The notes beneath the pieces were generated by a model. It had not been told where the DNA came from. It did not search any database and saw only the letters and a program-made list of their open reading frames with translations. Both the position numbers and the translations under genes were made by a program. From CAVURW01 sp963743595 (GTDB lineage Bacteria > Verrucomicrobiota > Verrucomicrobiia > Methylacidiphilales > UBA1321): a DNA stretch of 50,715 bases. The stretch's first letter is position 1. Each line of letters opens with the position of its first letter. The stretch lies in assembly GCA_963743595.1 (NCBI GenBank), contig CAVURW010000082.1, positions 1 through 50,715 on the forward strand, written 5' to 3'. Below are positions 17,947 through 25,436 of this stretch, in pieces.

Positions 17947-18590
17947 ACGCACCTGATAAACCGACATCAACCTGGCCTACATGGACTGAAATCTGCGTGT
18001 CGTTTGCCATACTATTTGTCTTTCTGGGGTTTGCGGTACCGAACCTGAATCCTGGAATGCACTCTCCCGAACAATACTCTGCGGCGAACGCCCATAACTT
18101 GGCTGTTGCGTTGTTCCAGTACTCGACTGACAACAACGGTGTTTATCCGAACGGTGCGAGCTCCACGGAAGTCTTCCAGAAGCTCTATGACGGGAATTAC
18201 CTGGTTGATCCCGCCAATCTCTTGCTATCGAAATTGGATCGCTCCTATGTTTCCGCGGCGCCTCCGGTCCATCTCCCAGCACACTATCCCTGCTGGGATA
18301 CAGTGACCGCAGGAAACCGCCCGCTCGACTCCACCGATTCCACAAATACACCGCTCGTTATCTCGACAGGTCTCGGGCCGTACGCTTTCCAATCAGGCAC
18401 CAACGCCGTCGTCATTGCACACCCAGATAATTGCGCTTGGGGCAATGACGGGGTCACGATTTCCTATCTGGACACGAGCAGCCGTTTTGTCCGCGCCACG
18501 GGAGTAACCGGTGGTACAGCCACGGTCAAACTAACCGAAACGGACTTCGCGATTCCTCCGAATACGTCTTATCACACTTTGACTCCTTAA
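17943..18590 (+). CDS. Pilin-like single-TM protein, paralog 3 of 4
   Basis: This 215-residue protein is intact and closest to paralog 2. Its membrane segment lies at about residues 15-34 (WTEICVSFAILFVFLGFAV). It is followed by HNLAVALFQYSTDNNGVYP, STEVFQKLYDGNYLVDPANLLL, a PCWDTV block, STGLGPYAFQSG, ISYLDTSSRFV and the C-terminus NTSYHTLTP. The WTE before the hydrophobic run faintly recalls the FTxxE of prepilins, but the preceding glycine is missing. The start overlaps the stop of the shifted frame of paralog 2 by four bases. A role in a surface or envelope assembly with the upstream transglutaminase/TPR protein is suggested only by operon position. Confidence 0.7.
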   Translation: MNAPDKPTSTWPTWTEICVSFAILFVFLGFAVPNLNPGMHSPEQYSAANAHNLAVALFQYSTDNNGVYPNGASSTEVFQKLYDGNYLVDPANLLLSKLDRSYVSAAPPVHLPAHYPCWDTVTAGNRPLDSTDSTNTPLVISTGLGPYAFQSGTNAVVIAHPDNCAWGNDGVTISYLDTSSRFVRATGVTGGTATVKLTETDFAIPPNTSYHTLTP

Positions 18591-18596
18591 ACGCCC

Positions 18597-19181
18597 ATGA
18601 AGTCCACCCAACTCATGACCTGTTTGGTGATCGTTCTGATCCTTATCGGCATCGCATTTCCCGCGATTCTGGGTGCCTGGAGGAGTGGCCGCGAACAAGC
18701 GCAAGCCTCATCTGCCCACAACATGGCACTTGCGCTCTTCTTGTACGCGAATGATCACTCCGGCCAGTACCCAGTTGGTCCCACGTCCACGGCCATTTGC
18801 CAGCAGCTCTACGATGCTCGCTACTTGACCGATCCGAGGACCGCTCTGGTTCAGGATGCGTTGATTCCCACGGCCCCTCATTTCGTCCTTCCGGCACAGT
18901 TTGTTGCCTGGGACGTCCTGCAAGAGAAGGATCACCCGCTCGATGGGGCAAGCCCGGATGAATTACCGCTTCTGTTCTCGACTGGCCTGGGTTCGATCAC
19001 CTTTCACGATGGCGTGAACACCGCAACCGTGCCTATTAACCTGCAGGGTACGTTTGGTGGGACAGTCGCCTACATGGATCAAAGCTCGCGATTCGTGAAG
19101 CCGGACCCTGGCACGACGATTGAGTTCACGAATGCCGCGTTCCGGACGCACGGTCACCTCTGCTTCACGGTGACGCCGTAG
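18597..19181 (+). CDS. Pilin-like single-TM protein, paralog 4 of 4
   Basis: This 194-residue protein is the most diverged of the array. Its membrane segment sits right at the N-terminus (about residues 7-27, MTCLVIVLILIGIAFPAIL). After it come HNMALALFLYANDHSGQYP, STAICQQLYDARYLTD, a WDVL block and LLFSTGLGSITFHDG. The chain then continues with YMDQSSRFV and a C-terminus ending CFTVTP. It starts 6 bp after paralog 3, completing a tightly packed four-gene series. The AFPAILGAWRSGREQA stretch after the helix resembles the start of a pseudopilin stalk. Confidence 0.7.
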   Translation: MKSTQLMTCLVIVLILIGIAFPAILGAWRSGREQAQASSAHNMALALFLYANDHSGQYPVGPTSTAICQQLYDARYLTDPRTALVQDALIPTAPHFVLPAQFVAWDVLQEKDHPLDGASPDELPLLFSTGLGSITFHDGVNTATVPINLQGTFGGTVAYMDQSSRFVKPDPGTTIEFTNAAFRTHGHLCFTVTP

Positions 19182-19396
19182 TATTCTGCTTGTAAGCGTA
19201 TTAGAGAGCTGACTCATCCAACAGCCTTATTATCAAGAGTTTCCAAGTTTTTGTAATTGCGTGGCGGAGAATGACGCATATCTGTTGCCGATTTTTAACA
19301 TTCTCTCTGAATCAATAACCTTGCTTGATTGCGGGTGAATGATATTAAATCTACTACATCGCCTGATATATTGTTAACTCATCTTTTATTTTATAT
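19182..19396. promoter_or_regulatory. AT-rich intergenic region upstream of the beta-helix gene
   Basis: This 215-bp region is clearly AT-richer than the genes around it and probably holds a promoter. A weak candidate is TTGCTT (19321-19326) and TATTAA (19343-19348), with a 16-base spacer. No hairpin terminator with a T-tract is evident after the pilin-like series, so read-through from upstream is possible. Confidence 0.3.
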
Positions 19397-22381
19397 ATGA
19401 AAACTATCTGTAACTGCTTGTTAGTTAGCTTTCTTTTGTGTCTCTGCCTCTCCAAGATCGCCGCTCAAATCACCGGAGATAAAACCGCCCAACTCACAAA
19501 GAATTTTACCGTCAATAAGAGCAGTGGAGCGGTAACCGGAAGTGGTGCAACAACGACGAATGCCTCAGACTATTTTTATGGAGCGGTGAACACTTCTTAT
19601 TCGGTTAATATTTCAGCCAATGCAGATCTTTTCTACAGTTTTAACAATGCTTCTGGCGCCAGCACGAGCGATCTCACGAAGTCAAATACGCCTAACGGCG
19701 AGGTCGTCGCCATGGATAGCGGCAGCATTACGGTCAATACCGGAGCCACAGTCACCTCGTCACCGAATCCGTTTGGGAACACCACAAACAAATACGACCA
19801 AACTACCGATTGCGTTTTTATTTCTGAATCGGGAACGGTTTATAACTACGGAACCATCGGTGACATGCAGTTAAGTGGGACAACTTATCCTAATTTGAAT
19901 AACACAGGTATCGTTGCAGGAGGTTATCTGGAAGAAGATTGCTGCGGAATTAAGATCGATGGAAATAAAGACACAACTGGCAGCGGACTAGGGACGAGTC
20001 TCATTGAGAACTATGGACATATCTCTGGGTACAATGCGTTTTTTAGCGGCGGTGGCTCGGGGTTATTCGTTAATCATCGCTTTGCCACTGTTTTGGCGGG
20101 GAATGACGCTCTTTTGACCGGATATCCCACGTATAATTATCCAGATGCAGCGCTGCAGACGATTTACTCATTCAGCTTCGCTTGTACACACGCCTACAGC
20201 AATGTCACCAACTACGGCTACATGTTAGGGCAAGACTATGGGATTCTTCAGGAAGGGAATGGCGTGGTGGTGAATGATTTCGGGGGGCCAGCGGCTGTGG
20301 ACTCGAATAACAACCCCATTCTGAACTACAATGGGGCGCCTGTTTACAACGGCGAATTGAGCGTTCTTTACCGAAATGATCCGGTTTCCGGGAAGCCCGA
20401 GACCGTGAATCCGGATACCGCCTACACGACTAGCACGCCCGGCGTCGATTGCATCAACATGGATGCAAACAACTCAACGGTAAATTTGATCAGCCAAACA
20501 ACTGCGGATGGCAAGCTGTGGCTGCCTGAGATGGTGAGCACGATTTGCGGCGGGTTTGACGGCAATTTCACGAGCGCCTCCAGTAACGAGAAGAACACGT
20601 TGAATTTTCAGGCCAATGGCATCGATATGCCGAGCGCCGGGGCACTTGTTCAGGCGATTCTGGCGGCCAAGCAATCGAATGCGAACGGCACGTACTACTC
20701 GGGTACCTGGAAGTGGACGAACCCCGATAGCATTGTTTACACCTACTACATTCGCGGCTGGGCTGGGCTTAACTTTACCGGTATCCCCAACGATTCGAGC
20801 AACCCCGGCGTTTTTGTTCTACCCGCTGGCGGTGGGCCGATGTCCTATTACACCGGCGCAAAAACGACCACTCCCGGTTCCATTAACACTAATACGAACG
20901 ACCCGGTCGATGGAACGCCCATTGAATCGAACGTGATTGCCACCCCGGTCACCATGGGCACGCAGACCGTGACGGGCACTCAGGAGACGACCGGAACCAG
21001 CTTCATCTGCAATGGCTGGACCTTGAAGTTAGGGGACGGATCGACGGATGGAATCGTCAGCCAAGCGCCAGGTGACTCGATTATCATTGAAGGCAGTCTT
21101 GAAGAGCACAACGCCAATCCTGAGACGATAACAAATCTCACGGGACCCGGCAGTTTCACGGCCAGTGGGACCGCCCCTTTAACAATCACTGGACCCAACA
21201 CGATTTCGGGCCCGGTAACGATAGCGACTTCTGCCACGCTGCTGGTGGGTAGCGCTTCCGCGCTCGGAACAGGTTCGGTGACAAATAACGGAATCCTCGA
21301 GCCAACGGCCTCCAATCAAACGATCGACATCGGCGGCGCTTTCACGCAATCGAGCACGGGCACCACGATTTTGACGATCAACAGCGCCACGAGCTACGAC
21401 AAGATCGTCGTGGCAGCGAAGAGCGGCACCACATTGAACGGAACCGTGCAGATTAACTTCGCTAACGGGTATTCTCCTGCCGTGGGCACCACCTTTTCCA
21501 TTCTTACGGTAGCCGGTGGATCGATCAATATCGCAGGTTTAACCGCCCCAGGCTTTACGTTTTCGGTCACTGGATCGACGCTAATCGCCAAAGTCGCAAC
21601 GGCATCACCCAGCCCGACCCCTACAGCTAGCGTGACTCCAACTCCGACACCAACGGTCGTCCCGACCAAGACGCCAACTCCATCGCCGACACCAACAGTT
21701 GCTCCGACCAAGACGCCAACTCCATCGCCGACACCAACAGTCGCCCCGACCAAGACGCCAACTCCGTCGCCGACACCAACGGTCGCCCCGACCAAGACGC
21801 CAACTCCGTCACCGACACCAACAGTTGCTCCGACCAAGACGCCAACTCCGTCGCCGACACCAACGGTCGCCCCGACTAAGACGCCAACTCCGTCGCCGAC
21901 ACCAACGGTCGCCCCGACCAAGACGCCAACTCCGTCACCGACACCAACAGTTGCTCCGACCAAGACGCCAACTCCGTCGCCGACACCAACGGTCGCCCCG
22001 ACCAAGACGCCAACTCCGTCGCCGACACCAACGGTCGCTCCGACCAAGACGCCAACTCCGTCGCCGACACCAACGGCTGCTCAGACCAAGACGCCAACAC
22101 CGTCACCGAAGCGCGGCGGACATCAATTGACTCCGACGCCAGGCTCAACACAAATCGTCACGCCAACCCTGACTCCAACGCCGACCGTCGCTCCGCTGCC
22201 AACTCCGACACCGACTCCAACATTTGCACCAACCAACACGCCCACACCGTCACCTACGCCAGCGATCGCCCCGACTGCGACACCAACTCCCACGCGAAAT
22301 CGTGGCGGGCATCAAATACCCCCCTCGCCAACCCCAGTCAGTACAGAGTGGGAGTACTTGCTGGGTCTTGTGTCGCGCTAA
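19397..22381 (+). CDS. Exported beta-helix-like (autotransporter-type passenger) protein with Pro/Thr repeat tail
   Basis: The 994-residue product has a signal peptide (residues 1-23, ending KIAAQ). It is followed by about 700 residues rich in Asn, Thr, Gly and Ser. Residues 570-730 look like autotransporter-associated beta-strand repeats (GPGSFTASGTAPLTITGPN, SATLLVGSASALGTGSVTNN). From about residue 735 the chain is a Pro/Thr linker with eleven 14-residue units (PTVAPTKTPTPSPT). It ends in two KRGGHQ/NRGGHQ-type spots and WEYLLGLVSR. I see no autotransporter barrel, LPxTG or PEP-CTERM motif, so the anchoring mode is unclear. The Pro/Thr region probably spans the envelope or serves as a flexible or glycosylated stalk. 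Confidence 0.75.
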   Translation: MKTICNCLLVSFLLCLCLSKIAAQITGDKTAQLTKNFTVNKSSGAVTGSGATTTNASDYFYGAVNTSYSVNISANADLFYSFNNASGASTSDLTKSNTPNGEVVAMDSGSITVNTGATVTSSPNPFGNTTNKYDQTTDCVFISESGTVYNYGTIGDMQLSGTTYPNLNNTGIVAGGYLEEDCCGIKIDGNKDTTGSGLGTSLIENYGHISGYNAFFSGGGSGLFVNHRFATVLAGNDALLTGYPTYNYPDAALQTIYSFSFACTHAYSNVTNYGYMLGQDYGILQEGNGVVVNDFGGPAAVDSNNNPILNYNGAPVYNGELSVLYRNDPVSGKPETVNPDTAYTTSTPGVDCINMDANNSTVNLISQTTADGKLWLPEMVSTICGGFDGNFTSASSNEKNTLNFQANGIDMPSAGALVQAILAAKQSNANGTYYSGTWKWTNPDSIVYTYYIRGWAGLNFTGIPNDSSNPGVFVLPAGGGPMSYYTGAKTTTPGSINTNTNDPVDGTPIESNVIATPVTMGTQTVTGTQETTGTSFICNGWTLKLGDGSTDGIVSQAPGDSIIIEGSLEEHNANPETITNLTGPGSFTASGTAPLTITGPNTISGPVTIATSATLLVGSASALGTGSVTNNGILEPTASNQTIDIGGAFTQSSTGTTILTINSATSYDKIVVAAKSGTTLNGTVQINFANGYSPAVGTTFSILTVAGGSINIAGLTAPGFTFSVTGSTLIAKVATASPSPTPTASVTPTPTPTVVPTKTPTPSPTPTVAPTKTPTPSPTPTVAPTKTPTPSPTPTVAPTKTPTPSPTPTVAPTKTPTPSPTPTVAPTKTPTPSPTPTVAPTKTPTPSPTPTVAPTKTPTPSPTPTVAPTKTPTPSPTPTVAPTKTPTPSPTPTAAQTKTPTPSPKRGGHQLTPTPGSTQIVTPTLTPTPTVAPLPTPTPTPTFAPTNTPTPSPTPAIAPTATPTPTRNRGGHQIPPSPTPVSTEWEYLLGLVSR
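21650..22111 (+). repeat. Tandem 42-bp coding repeat, 11 units
   Basis: Eleven consecutive 42-bp units encode PTVAPTKTPTPSPT-like 14-mers inside the beta-helix gene. Unit boundaries hold exactly from 21650 to 22111. Synonymous differences show a three-unit period: units 2, 5 and 8 use gttgct for Val-Ala, while the two units after each use gtc. Units 4 and 7 share a TCA serine codon. This gives three 126-bp blocks (21692-21817, 21818-21943, 21944-22069). Units 1 and 11 are diverged edges. Confidence 0.9.
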
Positions 22382-22421
22382 GAGAGCCTCGCGGGAAGTC
22401 TTGACTGCGCAAGAGAGAACG

Positions 22422-22766
22422 ATGATTCTTGCCGACTTCCCGATTATGGTTCACCACATTGTACTTCTGAAGACGAATCCGGACGTGACAGCCGCTAAAT
22501 TGGAGGACCTGATGGTGGAGACGCGAATCCGCCTGCTGAAGATTCCTGAGGTCAATAATCTGCGCGTGGGAAAACGGATCGATATTGAGAAGAATCCGCA
22601 TAACCTGTTCTTTTCTCTAGATGCAGAGAACATGGATAAGCTCACGTTTATTCTGGAGAGCGCGGTCTTCTCTCAGTTTGAGAAACAGATACTGAAACCG
22701 TTCGTCGCTGAGTTCCAGGTGTTGAATTACGAGATGGAACCGGGCAAAGACGTTCGGTACTCGTAA
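22422..22766 (+). CDS. Dabb-family (stress-responsive A/B barrel) protein
   Basis: The 114-residue product begins MILADFPIMVHHIVLLKTNPDVT, and M-x-H-I-V-L-L/F-K is the typical Dabb opening. It continues with helix LEDLMVETRIRLLKIP and strand VNNLRVGKRI, and ends in the FVAEFQVLNYEM strand. Dabb proteins are small dimeric ferredoxin-like barrels; the biochemical role is usually unknown. ATG 22422 is preceded by the purine run AAGAGAGAAC. ATG 22446 (MVHHIV) matches family starts better but lacks a ribosome site. The gene begins 40 bp after the beta-helix gene. Confidence 0.8.
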   Translation: MILADFPIMVHHIVLLKTNPDVTAAKLEDLMVETRIRLLKIPEVNNLRVGKRIDIEKNPHNLFFSLDAENMDKLTFILESAVFSQFEKQILKPFVAEFQVLNYEMEPGKDVRYS

Positions 22767-22794
22767 GGTTCCGGTTACGGTTACGGCTCCTAAC

Positions 22795-22811
22795 TGCGCC
22801 ACTTTGGCGCA
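22795..22811. terminator. Short hairpin after the Dabb gene
   Basis: TGCGCC and GGCGCA pair perfectly around the loop ACTTT, 28 bp after the Dabb stop codon. There is no T-tract, so termination strength is doubtful. It separates the Dabb gene from the heat-shock promoter region. Confidence 0.35.
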
Positions 22812-22866
22812 ATCAAAATCCAGCCTTCATAATGCATGTGAGACATTCTGTCGCTTATGCGGTTTT

Positions 22867-22899
22867 TTGATGTTCCTGTAACTTGCTTTCTATAAGCAA
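22867..22899 (+). promoter_or_regulatory. Candidate promoter with overlapping inverted repeat upstream of hsp20 pair
   Basis: TTGATG (22867-22872) and TATAAG (22891-22896) are spaced by 18 bases, a plausible sigma-70-type promoter. An exact inverted repeat, TTGCTT (22883-22888) and AAGCAA (22894-22899) with a 5-base spacer, covers the -10 element, as an operator would. It does not match the CIRCE consensus. No experimental support. Confidence 0.4.
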
Positions 22900-22983
22900 T
22901 TTACGACTTTTGATTGCTCGGCACGGAGCGTGCATCTCCGGAGTTGGACAGTAAATCAACCAACCTATAGGAGACCTAAAACC

Positions 22984-23457
22984 ATGAATATCATTCGTTA
23001 TCAAGTTCCCTCTCTACTGACTCCTGCCGCTCCCGTGAGCGATCTGCGGGATGAAATGGAGAGATTGTTCGACATCGCCTTCCCCACTCTGAGCCGTTTT
23101 CAACGCGGCGGTGGCTGGGCTCAGGAAATCCCGCTCGATATGTTCCAAGATAAGGACGCCTTTTATGCGCGTCTGGAAGTGCCGGGCTTCAGCAAGGAAA
23201 ACCTCTCTCTCGAGGTGGAAAATGGTGTCGTCACCGTGACCGCTCACCTGAAGACGGAGGCGAAAGCAGAAAAGAGCGCGACGACGCAGGAGCAGCGGGT
23301 CACTCGCTCGTTTGCGGTGCCGAACCACGCCGATGTGGAGCGGATCAGTGCCCGACAAGAAAACGGTGTCCTGACCATCACGCTTCCGAAGCGGGAAGAG
23401 TCCAAACCGCGCCAAATCACGGTCCACCACCAGCGTGACGCTGGACTCAATAATTGA
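22984..23457 (+). CDS. Small heat-shock protein (Hsp20/alpha-crystallin), first of pair
   Basis: This ATP-independent chaperone of 157 residues holds unfolding proteins. The N-terminal arm is MNIIRYQVPSLL... with DLRDEMERLFD, a common Hsp20 lead-in. The alpha-crystallin domain spans about residues 50-145 (LDMFQDKDAFYARLEVPGF, NGVVTVTAHLK, and the closing GVLTITLPK). ATG 22984 has TAGGAGACC upstream, so the open frame's earlier start at 22930 is rejected. A second Hsp20 gene follows 77 bp downstream; such pairs often form mixed oligomers. Confidence 0.93.
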   Translation: MNIIRYQVPSLLTPAAPVSDLRDEMERLFDIAFPTLSRFQRGGGWAQEIPLDMFQDKDAFYARLEVPGFSKENLSLEVENGVVTVTAHLKTEAKAEKSATTQEQRVTRSFAVPNHADVERISARQENGVLTITLPKREESKPRQITVHHQRDAGLNN

Positions 23458-23534
23458 TAACTACTCACACAAAAGAACAGCGCTCAGTGACGCTGGATCC
23501 TTAAACCAAACCGCAACTCAAGGAAACCACTACT

Positions 23535-23921
23535 ATGACAACGACTCAATCAGCTGTGACCTCACAGCCACAACAACCTCAAGTAACGCGTTCCGCCCCC
23601 GTGGCGACGCCGTTCTACCGCGTGACAGAAGCCGCAGACGCCTATACCGTCCACGTTCATCTTCCGGATGTGACGAAGGAGGGTGTGGAAACTGCAGTTA
23701 ACCATGATCGCTTAACGATTCATGCGCGCCGGGGCTGGAAAGCTCCCGAAGGCTGGACGGTGCTGCACCGGGAAACGCGCACGAACGATAGCCAACTCGT
23801 GCTGGAACTCAGCCCGGAAATTGACCAGAGCAATATTACAGCCGACTTAGTCGACGGCGTTCTAAAGGTCACGCTGGGTAAGTCGAAGGCGCTAAAGCCT
23901 CGCAAGATCGAGATCGCCTAA
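23535..23921 (+). CDS. Small heat-shock protein (Hsp20/alpha-crystallin), second of pair
   Basis: The 128-residue product has a short Gln/Thr-rich arm, then an alpha-crystallin domain at about residues 25-125. The domain shows YTVHVHLPDVTKEGV, NHDRLTIHARR and the A-x-x-x-D/N-G-V-L signature as ADLVDGVLKVTLGK. It ends in KIEIA, which fits the C-terminal I-x-I motif used for oligomer contacts. AAGGAA upstream of the ATG is a moderate ribosome site. It is clearly diverged from the first Hsp20 and presumably co-transcribed with it. Confidence 0.92.
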   Translation: MTTTQSAVTSQPQQPQVTRSAPVATPFYRVTEAADAYTVHVHLPDVTKEGVETAVNHDRLTIHARRGWKAPEGWTVLHRETRTNDSQLVLELSPEIDQSNITADLVDGVLKVTLGKSKALKPRKIEIA

Positions 23922-23940
23922 TCACCCAATCAGGCAACAG

Positions 23941-23976
23941 ACAAGCGCTCGCTGGAGGGATCCGGCGGGCGTTTGT
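23941..23976. terminator. Bidirectional terminator-like hairpin
   Basis: A 12-bp stem (ACAAGCGCTCGC with GCGGGCGTTTGT, two G-T wobbles) closes a 12-base loop. It lies between the convergent ends of the second hsp20 gene and the L,D-transpeptidase gene. The T-rich right arm, GTTTGTTTG, would serve plus-strand termination. Confidence 0.6.
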
Positions 23977-23995
23977 TTGCTCGCCTAGCGGTTGC

Positions 23996-24625
23996 TTAGT
24001 CTTCCACGTCCACGGGTGTGCCCACGGAGACGTTCCAATAGAGAAGTTCCGCGAAGGCGTGCGGCAGGCGTATGCATCCATGCGAGGCCGGATAACCCGG
24101 TAGGTAGCCCGCATGAAAGCCGACGCCGTTTTCTGAGAGACGGAGGTAATAGGGCATGTTCGCGGAATCGTAAACACAGCCGATCGGTACGCTCATGGAT
24201 GACGAGGCGTTTGGATTCACGATTTGACCTGTGGAACCGTCCTTAAACTCACCGTAAAGAGTCGATTTGTGATCCAAGTCTTTCAAGATTACAGAAAAAT
24301 GGCCGGGCGGTGTTTCATAGCCCGGTTTTCCCGTGGTGATGGGGCTGGTCGCGACCACCACGTCGCCTTGGTAAACGTAGACGCGTTGCTCTTTCAAATG
24401 GACGACGATGTGAGAAATCGGCTGGCTGGGATCGGGTTTCCACGAGTAGTTCCACAACTGGTAGCGTACGCGATCTTCCAGCGAGTAGTTTCTGTTAACC
24501 ACGATCGGTTTTGTCGAGGTGTGCGTGTAACTCTGAGCCCACGATAACGAACCCGACGCGAGCATCAAGAATCCAACGAGACTAAAGACGAACCAAGAGG
24601 GGAGAGAGTAGCTTTTCATAGTCAT
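23996..24625 (-). CDS. L,D-transpeptidase (YkuD domain), exported
   Basis: The YkuD catalytic motif H-x14-17-[ST]-H-G-C-h-[RK] is present as HAGYLPGYPASHGCIRLP (about residues 168-185), with the nucleophilic Cys in SHGC. An N-terminal hydrophobic segment (about residues 9-28) is a signal peptide or anchor. A basic beta-rich core begins at about residue 68 (HIVVHLKEQRVYVYQGDVV), matching the usual Q/E-R-x-x-V-Y strand. The enzyme should form 3-3 cross-links in peptidoglycan or attach proteins to it. It is transcribed divergently from the MarR regulator across a 293-bp spacer. Confidence 0.92.
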   Translation of the reverse strand: MTMKSYSLPSWFVFSLVGFLMLASGSLSWAQSYTHTSTKPIVVNRNYSLEDRVRYQLWNYSWKPDPSQPISHIVVHLKEQRVYVYQGDVVVATSPITTGKPGYETPPGHFSVILKDLDHKSTLYGEFKDGSTGQIVNPNASSSMSVPIGCVYDSANMPYYLRLSENGVGFHAGYLPGYPASHGCIRLPHAFAELLYWNVSVGTPVDVED

Positions 24626-24866
24626 GCGGACAGCACCCCAAATTGTGGAGAAGCGAAGCCGTAAATCAAGTGTAAAGCGGGCGAGAGGGGTTGAAGGCAG
24701 CTAGAGAAAGGTGCGCAAGACGAAGAGGATTAGAGGTGTTTCAGAAAATTTATCCCAAAGTGTGCGCTTGCGGCACATATCGTTTCAGCTTCATGCTAAC
24801 TCATTCATAATAAGATGCTTATATCTACAAAACCATCGCGAAAAGTGAGCTGACGAGGTAAATCTT

Positions 24867-24891
24867 TCAATTGAGTAATGAACATTTCATT
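24867..24891. promoter_or_regulatory. Candidate MarR operator (inverted repeats)
   Basis: A perfect inverted repeat, AATGAA-CAT-TTCATT (24877-24891), lies 27 bp upstream of the GTG start of the MarR gene. Next to it is the 8-bp palindrome TCAATTGA (24867-24874). AT-rich palindromes of 15-20 bp near their own start are typical MarR autoregulatory sites. The spacer of 24626-24866 otherwise shows no gene. Confidence 0.45.
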
Positions 24892-24918
24892 GACTAAAGA
24901 ATCGCGCTAGGCAAAAGT

Positions 24919-25419
24919 GTGGCCATGGAAACACTCGATCAAAATACACATCTGGCTGAAGAGCTGGCAGAAATCGCAACACAATTGCAACGTTCGTTTT
25001 TGGTAGAACTCTCTACCGAAGTGAACCGGGGAAACATCTCGATTCCTCAGTACACTTTGCTGGGATTTCTCAATCAAACGTCTGGATTAAACATGTCGGA
25101 TTTGGCGCGCTTGATGCGTCACACGACCCCCGCCACCACGGGATTGGTAGAACGCCTTGTCGCTGCTGACCTCATTGAACGGTTCAGCCATCCCAAGGAT
25201 CGCCGTCAAGTCCTCGTCCGCATCACGGAAAAGGGCCGCGAGCTCGTGGAAGGCATGAAGCGCGGAATCGTTCGGAACATCCAAGAGATCTTCCGCGATC
25301 TGGATCAAGAAGACATTGAAGCGTGGGTTCGCGTTTATCGGACGATCATTCGTCGGAGTACGCAAGAGGCTAAAGCCGCCGCTACCGCTTCTACCGCGAC
25401 GACAACAGCTACCGCCTAA
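24919..25419 (+). CDS. MarR-family transcriptional regulator
   Basis: This 166-residue protein has the winged-helix core of the MarR family. YTLLGFL opens the domain, the recognition helix segment is MSDLARLMRHTTPATTGLVERLVAADLIER, and the wing HPKDRRQVLVRITEKGREL carries the conserved D-x-R. Helices at each end dimerise. The C-terminus is an Ala/Thr tail. The start may be GTG 24919 (AGG six bases upstream) or ATG 24925. The ligand is unknown. A palindrome 27 bp upstream suggests autorepression, and the divergent L,D-transpeptidase is a possible target. Confidence 0.9.
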   Translation: MAMETLDQNTHLAEELAEIATQLQRSFLVELSTEVNRGNISIPQYTLLGFLNQTSGLNMSDLARLMRHTTPATTGLVERLVAADLIERFSHPKDRRQVLVRITEKGRELVEGMKRGIVRNIQEIFRDLDQEDIEAWVRVYRTIIRRSTQEAKAAATASTATTTATA

Positions 25420-25436
25420 ATTTTTAGAGTTCGATT

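Noticed and set aside
21394..22047. Long minus-strand open frame across the Pro/Thr repeat (Val/Gly repeat protein)
   Set aside because: It is the antisense shadow of the 42-bp repeat; the plus-strand frame has a signal peptide and domain structure, and this frame has no start signals.
21650..22111. Possible CRISPR array
   Set aside because: The repeats are directly adjacent without unique spacers and are in-frame coding units.
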